This document shows, piece by piece, positions 48,601-60,300 of a DNA stretch of 64,000 nucleotides (its first letter is position 1; every line of letters starts with the position of its first letter). The stretch lies in assembly GCF_015706575.1 (NCBI RefSeq), contig NW_024037056.1, positions 1,822,109-1,886,108 of the forward strand, in the 5' to 3' direction. The notes under the pieces were generated by a model. The model was not told the DNA's origin. It was given only the letters and a program-made list of their open reading frames with translations, and did not search any database. This stretch comes from Patiria miniata. Taxonomy: Eukaryota; Echinodermata; Asteroidea; Valvatida; Asterinidae. Position numbers and translations under genes: made by a program.

Positions 48601-51048
48601 ACGTGAGTGACCTTGGAATTCAGTAATCCACAGGCCGCAGCTTCAAATTCTCTACCAGTCATCATATACTAACCTGTGAGAACATCCCAATGAGAAACCA
48701 CAGAGTGACAAACCCCGGGTAATTCCAGACGAACGCGGCCACGATGCCGCAAACTCCGTGGGCCAAGCATGCCGACAACAACACCCGCTTCCGTCCGAAT
48801 GTGTCCGAGAGAAAACCGAAGAGCAAGGAGCCGACGAGCATGCCAACCAAGAAAACAGACTGCGCGGTCTCGGGGAGAAGACTTCGCTCGCAGACAAGGT
48901 TCAACTGCAAATAAAACAAGAATGTCAGTATAAAGTGGATAAACATGTTCAGTCAAACCTAAGGGGAATTAGCTCAAATTTTTAGTTGAGCAGAGTTTTG
49001 AGTTATCCAATGGATTTTCTATTCAACAACAATTGACGGGATTAAGTATTTACTTTGAGTTAGGCAAAAAAAAAAAAATAAGTCGGTCTCTGGTCAGCGT
49101 GCGCGTCGATTTTCATCATGCGCGTCAATCTTTTTTTTCTCCAAAATGTTTCGCGGTAGCTCCAACACCGCCCTCTATTGCCGCACCTCCTCATTTTTTT
49201 TTACCAAAGAGCACCAAGGAATGGGAAATTGCACCAAGGCAAATGATCGAGAGCACCAAGGCAAATTATGGAGGACACCAATGTACATGAGGTCACCAAA
49301 AAAGCAAAATAGTACCCCACCTTGACTGTACAATCCAAGCTTGAAGAAAAAAAAAAAAAAAAAAAAAAAAAAAAAGCCGCGTCGCCGCGTCAATTCCGGA
49401 ACTTTGGTAGACCAGAGACCGAATATATATTTTTTTTGGCCTTAGTAGGGTTTTTGAGTTAACGGGTTTTGACTTATCGAGATTTCAAAGTAGGTGGGAG
49501 CGGACATCAGGGATTTTTTTTACATTGGCTTATCTAGCTCCCAGACCAATGTTCTTGAAACTCTATGGTTCTTGAGTCTGGAGTGCTGAATGGTATAAAC
49601 ACATGGCAACCAATGAAAACTGCTGGAGTACTGAATGGCAAGGCATACATGTAAGAACCGATGAAAATTGATGTTACTCTGCCCCGATCTACAATTAAAG
49701 GCTGATCCAAAAAGAAAACTGGGGAGCAATGTCACTTATAAGTTTTACTTTTTGAAAAGTTTGGTAAAAAAAATACCCCTTAGGCCCATATATTTACTAT
49801 TTATTAATATGTTTGAAATATAAGTGCTCTTGATATTTTCAGCTTTTGTTTTTTTTTTAATGAAATTAAAGTTGAATTCTTGTTCCCAACACTTGTATCA
49901 TAACGCTGAAAATTTCATCTGCTTTCATTTGAGATAAAATTTGTCAAATTATACGCCATTTATAAAAACACCGAGGGAAATTTAACAAAAATAAGAAAAA
50001 AATGTCTACCAGTACCACACTGTTGACTGTTCACAGCTTGATTGATCAGAAATTTTCAAATTGTTTTGATGTTTCGATCCTAGAACGATCTTTCTGAAAG
50101 GCCAAAATGACAATTTAAAGGGAACGTACAACATTTGCTTTTGGTGCAATTTTCAGAAATAAATAAATTTGGAGGATTAGTATGCTACAGAAAATATAGT
50201 TAAACTGTCTTGTTTCACGTTTTGGGACCGGAGATGCTAGAAAATCTAAGAAAACCAACCATGTTCTTGTAGTCTGGTTCCCGCCTGACCCCACTTAAGA
50301 TGAGACGTTGCAATTTATAGACTTAGGGGGATTGTTAGGTCAGAAAATCAGTCTAGCAGGCTTGTACCCCTTCACAGATGTGTAATCAATTGCAAAGAAA
50401 ATGCAGAATAACTAAATTTGAAAAACTAGGAGCAGTTTTTGAAAAAAAGCCAGTTTTCTCCAACGCTGGTCAGCCGACCAGCGTTGGAAAAATACAAGTT
50501 TTCTTAAAACTGTCAGCACACCTGGAGCCACGATTTTACAGGATGCTTTAGACTGCCATTCCCCAACAATCCAGTAAGATATTCTTTATAATTTGATCAT
50601 TTCGTTTTTTGATATTTACAAACGTTATATCTTCCCTTTAAGCGTCCATTTTACTTACATCTGTGACAATAGTAGTTTCGCCGTACTGTGTGCGATACTG
50701 CCATTCCGTGCACGGATCATCGGTTCTGTCTACTGTGCATTCATCGTCAGTCAGATTTAGGGAATTTCCTGTCGCATTCTCGCCAGACCAAAGCCCGTAC
50801 GTGGGCGCCACAGTTCCCACAATGCCCTGCTTGCTGATGATGGAGTTATTTCCACCTGGACCAGAGCTTTCGAGACCCGTCGTGCACCGGTAATCCACAG
50901 GCCTGTCGGCCGTAAAAATGATCCCCATTAAATGCCAGGCGGGGAACCAGTTGCCGACGGTCATAATGATGAGGGCGCATGTCACCTGGTAGCGGCCATA
51001 TCTACCCAGGTAATTCAGGGTTTCGTCCAGGAAATTTATATTGGCCAT
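42604..51048 (-). CDS. SLC22-type organic ion transporter, copy 3 (nine exons; frameshift in last exon)
   Basis: Most diverged paralogue of the cluster. Exons (minus): 51048-50659, 48904-48674, 47719-47523, 46757-46467, 45540-45406, 44250-44165, 44071-43951, 43611-43539 and 42838-42604. Exon borders and phases match copies 1 and 2. Exon 1 begins MANINFLDETLNYLGRYGRY and its extracellular loop has several N-x-S/T sites. Motifs are GRKRVLLS (exon 2), VRWLLAKGR (exon 4), WGRRPS (exon 6) and EIFPTPVRSIGFG (exons 7-8). Exon 4 is 18-21 nt longer than in the paralogues, adding acidic residues to the central cytosolic loop. The last exon is 235 nt instead of 231, and a run of five G at 42,766-42,770 (four would keep frame) shifts the end. 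As read, the protein stops at 42,719 just after TM12 with an altered short tail; the paralogue-like tail ending EEEDAL lies in the next frame. Likely a base-calling error or a minor truncation. Confidence 0.87.
44298..45245. repeat. ~35-bp minisatellite with GGGTCAAGGGTCA cores (intron 5, copy 3)
   Basis: I count about 27 units of the form CATAGCAGATTGCTAGATAT + GGGTCAAGGGTCAT, with a larger two-unit block (GGTCAAGGCATATAATACCGG) repeated near 44,775 and 44,885. Nearly every unit holds a DR1-like pair. Perfect RGGTCA-N-RGGTCA pairs are at 44,340, 44,477, 44,717, 44,961 and 45,062. Confidence 0.92.
44340..45074 (+). promoter_or_regulatory. Clustered DR1 nuclear-receptor-type sites, SLC22 copy 3 intron 5
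   Basis: Five perfect RGGTCA-A-RGGTCA sites (starts 44,340, 44,477, 44,717, 44,961, 45,062) among many one-mismatch versions. They lie in the intron equivalent to the one carrying DR1 sites in copies 1 and 2. The motif match is direct; binding and function are inferred. Confidence 0.4.
45575..45962. mobile_element. CAGGGTGAGT-type MITE, copy F, right end lost
   Basis: Starts CAAGGTGAGTAAAAAAAAAC after TA at 45,573-45,574 and runs through the hairpin core to CATATCCTAGATTTT. The last ~100 bp are missing. It lies 34 bases from the exon 5 acceptor of SLC22 copy 3, inside intron 4. Confidence 0.75.
46898..47366. mobile_element. piggyBac-like MITE, near-perfect 230-bp arms, TTAA flanks
   Basis: TTAA at 46,898-46,901 and 47,363-47,366 bracket arms AGAGGTTGTGGAATGCTC... 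and ...GAGCATTCCACAACCTCT. The arms pair almost completely to the centre (GGACTCCCGTAGTATAAACGAGTCC). The low divergence suggests recent insertion. It lies in intron 3 of SLC22 copy 3. No coding sequence. Confidence 0.85.
48317..48507. mobile_element. Short element with TTAATTGACCTATC inverted termini
   Basis: TTAATTGACCTATC at the left and GATAGGTCAATTA at the right bracket about 165 bp in intron 2 of SLC22 copy 3. No coding capacity. Confidence 0.55.
49085..49420. mobile_element. Foldback element with GGTCTCTGGTC termini and poly-A
   Basis: GGTCTCTGGTC and the inverse GACCAGAGACC bracket ~335 bp containing a run of about 29 A near 49,346-49,374. It lies in intron 1 of SLC22 copy 3 and is related in style to 24,772-25,109. 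Confidence 0.6.
50118..50641. mobile_element. TTAA-type foldback element next to exon 1 of SLC22 copy 3
   Basis: TTAAAGGGAACGTACAACAT at the left and AACGTTATATCTTCCCTTTA at the right are inverted termini. The centre holds CCAACGCTGGTCAGCCGACC. It ends 18 bases from the exon 1 donor and is an inverted copy of 41,027-41,430. Confidence 0.7.
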
Positions 51049-52130
51049 ATTTTAATGCAACTGTGTAATGTGTTTTCGCACAATTAAAGTACGCCACACA
51101 ATTCTTAGGTCAACAATGTAGGTTCAAAAATGCTGATAACAATGGGCCAAGTTCACATTGATAACATTCATGACATTCAGTCATTGTCTCTTGATGTTTA
51201 TCTTTGCTTTAAAGCTTACACAATAGCCTTACCAAGTACAATTTTTGCCTCATTGTACGCAAAGGAAATGGAAATTTAGCTCGGTCTTCCGGAAGTGCTC
51301 CATGGCCTAGTGACTAGTGTACAGACTAGTATACTACTACTGGGGCCTATCATCCTATGTGAACGTGAAGTAATATTTCGCCAGCTGAAATATTGTTGTG
51401 TTGCCAAACTTGTTGCACACACGTACACTGCGCACAACAGACCGCATCTCAGCCAACATTATATGCAAATAAGCCTGGGTTGTTAATAACCATTATGTGT
51501 GTAGGTTCTTTGTGATAACACCATAACACTCACCCGGAAAAAGTTCCGAGAAAAAATAACAATGTGTCAACAAACGGTCCTTGAACCGGTCTGCATGCGT
51601 GCCAAACGTACACGTGACTAGACTCGACGCAAGTCCCTCCCTGTTATTATTTTTAGTTCAAAAAAAAAAAGCATCAAGGGCGCCCTCTATCGGGTGCAAA
51701 AATGAGGGCGATTCCTCAAACGTGGGCGTGTCTCCGGCTTCGGATTCATCCGTGGATCCGAATCATTTGGACGCCTTTTATTTCCAACCCAAAATGTACT
51801 ATTAATATAAAGGGCTAAAGCTGAAACTAACAAAGCCGCCACGGGGTTTGAAAACGTCCAAAGCTCTTTGTGGCGCTTGTTATCGTTGGCAATGTATTAG
51901 ATCCCCATAGCCAGGGGGAACAAACATAAACAGTTTACAAACAGACGATTAAAATCAACTGCGGGAAAAATTTCTAATAACACCGATTGACGAATTTAAT
52001 TGATAAATTCCAAAAGTTCAAGTAAACTACGAATGGAAAACGACTAGGTGTATGACTGGCGTCCTTTTCAGTTGAACAAAGACATAATGCAGCCGACTGC
52101 AAACACAGCTCAGTATACGTGTTGTGAAGC
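51049..52130. other. 5' flank of SLC22 copy 3, gene-free
   Basis: No exon-like frame with splice sites, no known repeat and no tRNA gene was found. Promoter sequence for SLC22 copy 3 is expected near 51,050-51,300, but I see no diagnostic element. Confidence 0.45.
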
Positions 52131-52180
52131 GACGGTACAATATTCAAGAGGTCGCGGGTTCAAACCCCGCTCCAGTCAAT
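52131..52180 (+). repeat. tRNA-derived SINE fragment (B-box end)
   Basis: GAGGTCGCGGGTTCAAACCC followed by CGCTCCAGTCA matches a T-arm with B box (GGTTCAAACC). No complete cloverleaf can be drawn upstream, so this is a SINE remnant. Confidence 0.55.
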
Positions 52181-52396
52181 TTCTTACTTCAACTTTCTAA
52201 ATAAATTCCCAAAGTAAGTGTCTGCTATAAGTCTGTATTTTTCCAAAGAGCGAAAAACCACTCGATTCGAGTAAAAACTTATTCCCATGATCAACTGAAG
52301 CTATAAATCAAATTAGGTTTTGCCCTTCACCGACGTTTAAACACTGTATACTCAGCGTGTTACCTCCCGAGTGAAAGTTGGAAAAACATCACTCGG

Positions 52397-52462
52397 GTGG
52401 AACTCGAATTCACGACCTCCTGCTTTCTAGTGCAGATGTCTTACCACTCGACTACCGAGCCT
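52397..52462 (-). repeat. tRNA-Ser-like SINE head
   Basis: The minus strand reads GGCTCGGTAGTCGAGTGGTA, then CTGCACTAGAAAGCAG (anticodon-like AGA), then GAATTCGAGTTCC. It is the closest of three copies to a serine tRNA, but the B box is altered and there is no aminoacyl stem pairing. Confidence 0.65.
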
Positions 52463-52490
52463 AACGGGGTCGGTTGGCTGGTTCGAATCT

Positions 52491-52737
52491 GGGCCCAATT
52501 TCATAGAGCTGCTTAAGCACAAAATGTGCTTAAGCACAAAAAAACTGGCTTAATATAATCAGGTAACCTGTGAAAACTCCATGCAATGTACATTGCTTGT
52601 GACTGGTATTTGCCTGTTGTTTTAATAATTGGCTTAACAATCGCATGGAGTTTTGGAGGGTAACCTGATTATATTAAGCAAGGTTTTTTTGTGCTTAAGC
52701 AAATTTTGTGCTTAAGCAGCTCTATGAAATTGGGCCC
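52491..52737. mobile_element. GGGCCCAATTTCATAG foldback MITE
   Basis: Termini GGGCCCAATTTCATAGAGCT and AGCTCTATGAAATTGGGCCC are perfect inverses. The arms continue with CTTAAGCAC repeats and GGTAACCTGATTATATTAAG. The element is 247 bp with no coding capacity. Its left end cuts into a B-box-like GGTTCGAATCT, so it may have landed in a SINE. Confidence 0.85.
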
Positions 52738-53875
52738 TGATGTACATAGCAGCGGGTACCGCATAAACTATTTAAAGCATGAAGCTATAAAGACCAGACG
52801 TTTTAGAGTGCTAGTGAAATTAATTAAAAGATCAAGTTTTCAGTCGAGTTTCCACTGGATTGACATCCCCCCGAGCAACTCAGTCCGACATCCAGTCTAA
52901 ATCGTCTGGTCCCTTTAGTTTCACTCTTTCAGATATTTAGAGGGTGATGGCACTTACCATTCCCTATAGTTATGCATAAGTTCTACTAACTGGTATCTTT
53001 TTATATACAACATAGAAAACGGTTCTAAAAATGACAAAAAAATTCACAGAAATGGCACATAATATGTGAAGGTCTAGATGTGACGTGTAATGACAGAAAC
53101 AAAGCATTTTGTTTTCGAAATTTCTTCCTAGATTACTTGTAACCAGTCACAAGTTGCAAGGCCCTAAATTTTGTAACACTATACCTTCACAGAAACGTAT
53201 CGAAATCACCCTTTTTTCAGGCATAGCATGTTTTTCCTGCATAATTAGGTTAATTTCATGATACATGTATATGAAATCAAAATTTCAATTTTCAAGCCGA
53301 TCCATCGTTTACATTTAAACATAGATATTTAAAGATAAATATATTTATTATTAAGAAAAAAACATTCAGAGATTATTTTACAAAAATGTGACATGAACAC
53401 TTTTCACTTTTTTTTCTAACGTTAATCACTTGTGTCAAAAGATACTAAAAAGTGCAAAGTTTATTTGTATAAATTGTTTAACTCATCACTACTTTTGTTA
53501 ATATCTGAAACTAACACTTCGATATCTCTTCTTCAAACGAAATAATTTCATGTAGCGCATGCTTTGTATATACATTTCTAAGGTCACAATAAATTGCACA
53601 ACACTGTGAACAAAGACAGTAATAATGTCGTGACGAACGTGCAATGTCTTGTGTTTATAATTTGAGTTTGATCAGCTTTACTTTTTGTTCGTCACACAGA
53701 GAGCCGGCCGCGAATCTTTTTTTCCCAAACGACATCCGCTTTCCTTCTTCTGATTGGTCCATTACATGCATATCTAATGCCTTGTTCTCCATAACACAAA
53801 CCCAAGATAGGCTGTACGGCTTGTGAGAAATGTTTCTTCATCACTTTACTTATTTAATAGGTAAAATGTGAAGAA
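52738..53875. other. Gene-free AT-rich stretch
   Basis: No exon, RNA gene or shared repeat recognised. Confidence 0.45.
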
Positions 53876-53878
53876 GTG

Positions 53879-53945
53879 AAAAGCGCTCACTGAGATTCGA
53901 ACTCGGATCACCTGATTAGAAGTCAGGACTTCCTCAAACCGGTCC
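53879..53945 (-). repeat. tRNA-Arg(TCT)-like sequence, probably a SINE head
   Basis: The minus strand has an anticodon arm CCTGA-CTTCTAA-TCAGG (anticodon TCT) and a B box GAGTTCGAATCTC. The D-arm region (GACCGGTTTGAGGAAG) is poor and the acceptor stem (GCGCTCAC end) lacks a partner. A degenerate tRNA or SINE is more likely than a working gene. Confidence 0.5.
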
Positions 53946-54347
53946 ACGAATGAATTGCCAATCATTGGTGATTTAAACACTATTATTCCTTGTTATATAA
54001 CTTATTCTCTAATTTCCCTGGACATCATGAATATGTCATAACGCAGAGAGAGCGCCCTCTTTTGATATTGTCCGATCTCGTTTGGGAAAAGAAATTTCGC
54101 GAGCCGGCCTGGTGTCCTCCTTATACTTATCTGAGTACATGTACTGACTCTCTGACTGACTATCACTTTTGATCGGGCAGTGCTATTGACCAATCACAAT
54201 CTTAGTCCTAATTTCGGAATGAAATGACGTCACGCATGCTTAGATTCAGACGTTCTACCGGAGATGGGCTCCGTTGACAACGGATAATACTCAGACTATA
54301 TCACCCAGGGTTTTTCTTAAAGAGGATTATGCATTCGGTCAACGGAT

Positions 54348-57300
54348 CTACAGAGCTCGGTAATAGCAGTAATAAATCTTGAAGTTATTTGGCCCGCTGA
54401 CTTTTTGGTAGTACGGGTGTGCCCCGTCCGGGGGCGACGTGCTACGGTGGTCTTCGTTGTCCCACTTGAACCATTCCACCGAAAAAATCATACCGTGTAC
54501 CCGCTGGCACTGTACGTCGGGCATATCAGACATGACGGGGAAAAGATAGAATGAGCCCCCACTGGACGGGAGGTCGATGGGTTGGGATAGGTCGCCGGTT
54601 GTCATACAGCAGTAATCGATACGAGTGTCGGAGTCACGGTACGTTCCCGACGGGAGGGTGCCGCTCTTGCGGTTGGTGCCCCCATCTTGGTCATCCCAGT
54701 ATATAGAACCGCTCGACATTCCTGAAAATACACCAGATAAACAAAGTTATCTTTACATTATATCTGATACATTAATTTGGATTTAGGAAAATGGGATCAC
54801 GTCAGGAGGAACACGGATAGATACGTCATATTCTGAACAAATGAAAGGGTTGGACACAACCTCGTCCCCAGTGCTTACCATATTTCCAACCTCGTTTCCA
54901 GTAGTGAGAGAGCAGGTAGTAGTGGGCGCGTACTGCTCGACACCCTGGGGACGAGGTTGGGTTGGACACAACTGCTGTATGCGGTGCGCCACCAAGAGTT
55001 TGCAACGGAGAGTTCATTTTTGCCAGTGTATTGCGGGAGAGGGTCGAGAAATTCGCAGCGCGGGACATTTGAAATTGTTAGCTTTTTTTTCCGGCCAGTG
55101 GTTTCGTAAGCGTATGATTCGAATAAATGTTTGCCCGTTTCTTTTCTTTTCATCGAGATATGGAGTTTTTGGAAGGCAGCAGAACGCTGTGCCCCAATGA
55201 TAATAAATTAGCTCAAGTTGTCTACTTCACTCGTTATTAAAAGGGTCGTGTTCATGTTTTGTCGCGGACCGTAAACTTGAAAAATGGACTATTCATGGCA
55301 AACTCTTGGTGGCGCACAGTATTGTGAATCGCCCGAAATCAAGTGCCAAGGTATAAAAAAATTAGTTTTTAGTCATTTTCGATTAAATATGACCAACCTT
55401 CTGGGCAGGTCGTCCCGTACCGAAACACGCAGTATTTGCCAGGGGGCCAGCTACGATCACTGGCGCCCGAACGTTTCACGGTCTTCATGCAAAAGTGTTG
55501 CATCATGTCGTTCCGTTCATACGGCTGCTTCAGGTGTATGTCGGGCGACCACTCGTTGTTAGATTCGCTGTTCTCTGTATCGTGAAAACGGGAGCCAGTC
55601 TGCCAGGTAAAACTGGCGTTGGCCGGGCAACCAGCGATGGGCATTGGTAAACCGTAGGTACCCAACGGCCAACCCACTGCACCTAGGAACAGGAAAGAAA
55701 TGAAATTGATTTAATTAACCACACAAAAATACATTTTGTCTGTATCTGTGTCATGTAGTCGGCAAAGCATCCCGGGGAAACTATTTAGAGAGAAGACAAT
55801 GAGAAGAAATTACAGTTTTCGAGGTGGGAGCAAAACCCCAAAGAATGTTCACGGGAAAACCCACGGAAACGGTCAGGGGCTCCCGGAAAACCCTATCCAC
55901 AAGATGGGATTCGAACCCGGGTCACAGCGGTGGAAGGCGAGGAAAGTACCGCTAAGCCAGCCTGACGCTCTGGAGAATCAATAATATTCTAAGGCTACTA
56001 GGCCGGACCAAATTGAATTCAGAAATCCTGCTAAGGCCAAACCACATACACTGGTCTATATTTTAACTTAAAAACAAAAGAGAATCCTTCAAAAAGTATG
56101 TCCCCAAATCACTATTATTCATTTTATATATATGTACCGATATATAGGCCTACCGCATCATCGATTTTCCTTGAAATAGGTTGAGTTTGTTTTCGACATG
56201 CCTTTATTTGAACACGGATAATTTTAAAACTCTTTAAAATATCAAATCAATACTTGCCAGGGATAAATTTCAGATTTCCAGCTTAAAAATGGTATAAAAA
56301 TAATGGCGGTACGAGTTTCCGCAAAGACGCCAGAGCATCGCAAAAAAAGTTGAGGGTATTTTGGGACGCGCTGTATAGCCGGTTATTTTCTCGCATAAAT
56401 TATTGTAATTGTAAACTTTGTATAAAATTGAATTAGCTTGAAATGGAAACATGCTGGCGATGCTTCAGTCATTAAAATCACACCGGTGGTTTTCATTTTT
56501 GTAGGTTACTATAAAATTTCACTTCAAAAAATGTCTTATCAAACTCGGAGTCTCCGACTGGAAAATAGTACTGCATGGCTTGGCAATTCTATCACCTAAC
56601 ATACGGTCAAAAAAGTATAACAGAATTTAAAATATGCGCCCATTCATTCTTAATTTTACTTTTTACTTCAAACTCTCGCACTCACAAACATTCTGATGGA
56701 AAATGCCAGGGCACTTCATAATAGTTCATGTTTAAGCGACATTTTGTTTTAATGGAATATGGAATGGAAACCTAAAATTGGTAAATAGATAACCCGACTG
56801 TTTTTTTTCAATGAATGATACTAAAATTAATTTGTACATTTTATCGGTTGACGTCATTATACGGAGGTAACTATATTTAAAGGTATTGTGAAATAATTGT
56901 ATAGTCCAGTGAGCAATCAATTATTCAACTCCATTGCTGGCATGACTGAATAATATCTTACGCTAAATTAGCACAGAAGACACGCTCAGGTAACCTTTCA
57001 TTTATTGAACAAAATTGGAACTTTCAAAGGAGCGAAAAGAAGTCGTCAACAAATAAATTTGAAATGAGTGATTCGTTCATTTCAAAATCTACCCATGACC
57101 AGGTTATTGTCTATGGCGTAGGGGAAGAATTCGACCTTTCCCACAAGAGGGCGCCCTGACTGTTTAAAAAAAGGAGACGTCAAAACTTGTTTTTAACAAC
57201 CTCGTTCCAAGGGGTTACTTTATGTCAAACCTCGTTCCAACCCCTGGTGGGAAACTTGCTTCCTGTGTCCTGATTCGATACATCAATATCAAGTAATGGA

Positions 57301-60300
57301 TTTATATTGTGTTTTTATTTACAACGTGTATTACGTAATGTTCAATGTGAATTACTACGTCCACTCCACCTCTAATGCAATCACCCTTTTCCATTTTGCT
57401 GAATGGTACTACCTATTTGAATAAGATTGTAACATTTTACCTTAAATAAAACCCGTGATTCTGTTTTTACCCCCGACACCGCATATAAAAACAAACACTT
57501 ATTTAAAGCACAGCTAGGCATCAGACTATCCCTAATTTGCATACATAAGCAAGATTTTTGAACATGCAAATGATCCAAAAAGCCTCCGTGCCGAAAACGC
57601 CACACTTTGTTTACTTGTGCGCTTTTCGATTAGGCTACGAAACTGTCGTCACCACCATGCTCCAATTAGAAAGCACAAAGTGAGACGTCATCAGTACAGA
57701 GGCTACGAGGGTGACGCAAACTTGAGTAGGTAGTGGGGGGGGGGATACCAACCTCGTCCCCAGGGTGTCGAGCAATGTATGCTCCCACCCCTACCTGCTC
57801 TCTCACCCTGGTATTGGATTATTGTGCACAATTTTCACCACGTATGCAAATGAGGAATAGTCTGGTGCCATGCCTGTGCGTTACATTAGCGTTTGTTTTG
57901 TATGTGTGTCTGGGGTGAAAACAAAATCAATTCGTCGATCCGAAAACACGATTGTTTCACAAGTTTAAATGTAACAATCTTATCCCGCCTATATGCAGTG
58001 TCACATTTCATATTAATATGAGCAAAGGAAAAGGAATATTTTCAGAAGGCGTAGACTTTATAATTAACTTGAAAACACGTACTGTACGTTGGAAATAACA
58101 ACACCAACTACACGATATAAATCCATTACTAGCCAATTGCGATATCGAATCAGGATACAGGAAGAAAGGTTCCTATCCAGGGCTTACTATTGAAAACGAG
58201 GTTGGAAATAAAGTAAGCACTGGGGACGAGGTTGAGAGCGCACTGCTCGATACCATGGGATTTCACTACAAGCAATTAAACGGCAGGACATTATAAAGTT
58301 GCATAATTTGCGTCTCAGTCTTATAGTGTTTTTATTCTATTATTATTATTTTTTGGCCATTTCTGGTTGGCTGTATCTCAGTAATTTCATCCAAGGTCAT
58401 ACGTTTAAGGGACGCAAGATGCCCATAGCAGGTAAAACAAACGGTTAAAGGGATGCAGTTTGCTTCAGTTAATTACCCGCACGGCCATGACAGGCCTTTA
58501 GAAATGTATTCATTATTAATATTAAAAAAAAATATATAATAATAATATTAATAATAATGAAGGGAAACAGGCGAAGAAGCTGCAATCAATTTCCCCCAAC
58601 GTTATGCCTTTATTAAAACTAATCAAGCTTGCAAAAGTCAAGGATACTTGACAATACTTCCCATCCCTCCTTTTGACCGACTCAGTGTTGCAAAATATCA
58701 GCTTCAATACGTGTGAGGTGCTCTGTGTTGGTATACCGGTACCACAGCAACCGTGGCTAATGCATTTTATGCGTCATATTTTGTTGTCAGGCATCATGCA
58801 TCTTGCATTTCTTTTGATGTGTTATTTAGAGCCTATACGGTGCTGACGTTATTGGCACGACGTTTGAGGGGCGGATCTGAATTTCAGGAAAGGGGGGGGG
58901 GTTCGTATGAGACCAAAATCCCCACCCTTGGGATTGAGAAAAGTGACTAAACCCTGACATAAAACCTGGGGCAGGGGAGGGAGGGGTGGGGGATTCTTGA
59001 CAAGGTGCATTACATCAAGTAGTCTTCGGAAGTCGATCTCTTTATCCTCATATACGATTCAACTTCAAATTGAACTTATTTCCCAAACTGCGATTAACCA
59101 CACTTACCACTTGACTCTTTGTCCTGATGAGTCGATTGCAATGGCCGTCGTCCGCACCCAAGAGTCTGTGAACATGAAATGGAACATTTTGCGAATTGTC
59201 CTTTCATGATCTTCATTCTCCAGTAATTGGTTTTGCTTTTAATAGAGGACATAACGTGCTTTTTAAAGTTCCCATCGAAAGCAATCAAATCGATCCTATA
59301 AGTTTTATGAACATACAGGGTGAGTAAAAAAACACGAAACCCGAATGTCGGGACCATTGTCTTAGTAAAGTTCTTGTCATGTGGCACTTTTAAAATTTAG
59401 GACATGAACGCCCAATTCATAACCTTTCTTTAAGTACAAGAATCATTCAAATCACTCATGTACTTTTCAAGTTACGGAGTTTTAAACACAACCACCGTTT
59501 TAAGGTTCTGTTCACTGAGCACAAAAAGGTAAGTGTTCTTTCAGCAAAACGAAAACAAATCACATAGGGATGTGTGTGAATGGTTTTTGTTTTGCTGAAA
59601 GAACGCACACCTTTTTTGTGATCCGTGGACAGAGCTTTAAAACGGTGGTTGTGTTTAAAATTCCGTAACTTGAAAAGGGCTTTCATATCATAGATTTTGA
59701 AAGTGCTACATCTACATGCAGAACGTCACTAAAACAATAGTCCCGACATTTGGGTTTCGGTTTTTTTACTCACCCTGTATTCCCCCTCACCAATTCAAAC
59801 TGAAGACTACATTTGCTTCGTTCGGATGATTGGATTCGTAATATATTCATATTTGTGACTTGTCACCACAAAAAGAGCTTAAAGTCGGGTTTTCTTTTAC
59901 AGAATTGAGATATTAATACGTCTGGATCCTGCCGAACAAGAGGTATAGAACATTAAGGGACGCTGATTTCGGTATCTGAAATATAGACCACCGACTCACT
60001 TGAAGTTGTAAAACTGATTCGCGAGAAAATCGCATTTGAAATCCTACAGGTGTGTGACAAGTGAATGAACGCTTAAAAAATCCTATAGGTGTGTACAGTG
60101 AATGAATGTTTACGGATTACTACACCGGAAAACAAGACAAATTTATCACCCCTTCAAACTTTGGCTTTTCCCCACTGTACTGCAAAATGGCAAGTGGCAA
60201 TATTATCAGCTCAGTCACATTTGTTTTTCATCATTTACCGGTTTTATTTTTTTTATTAAATAATATATTTTATCGCAACGCCAAATGTGCAGTATTCATT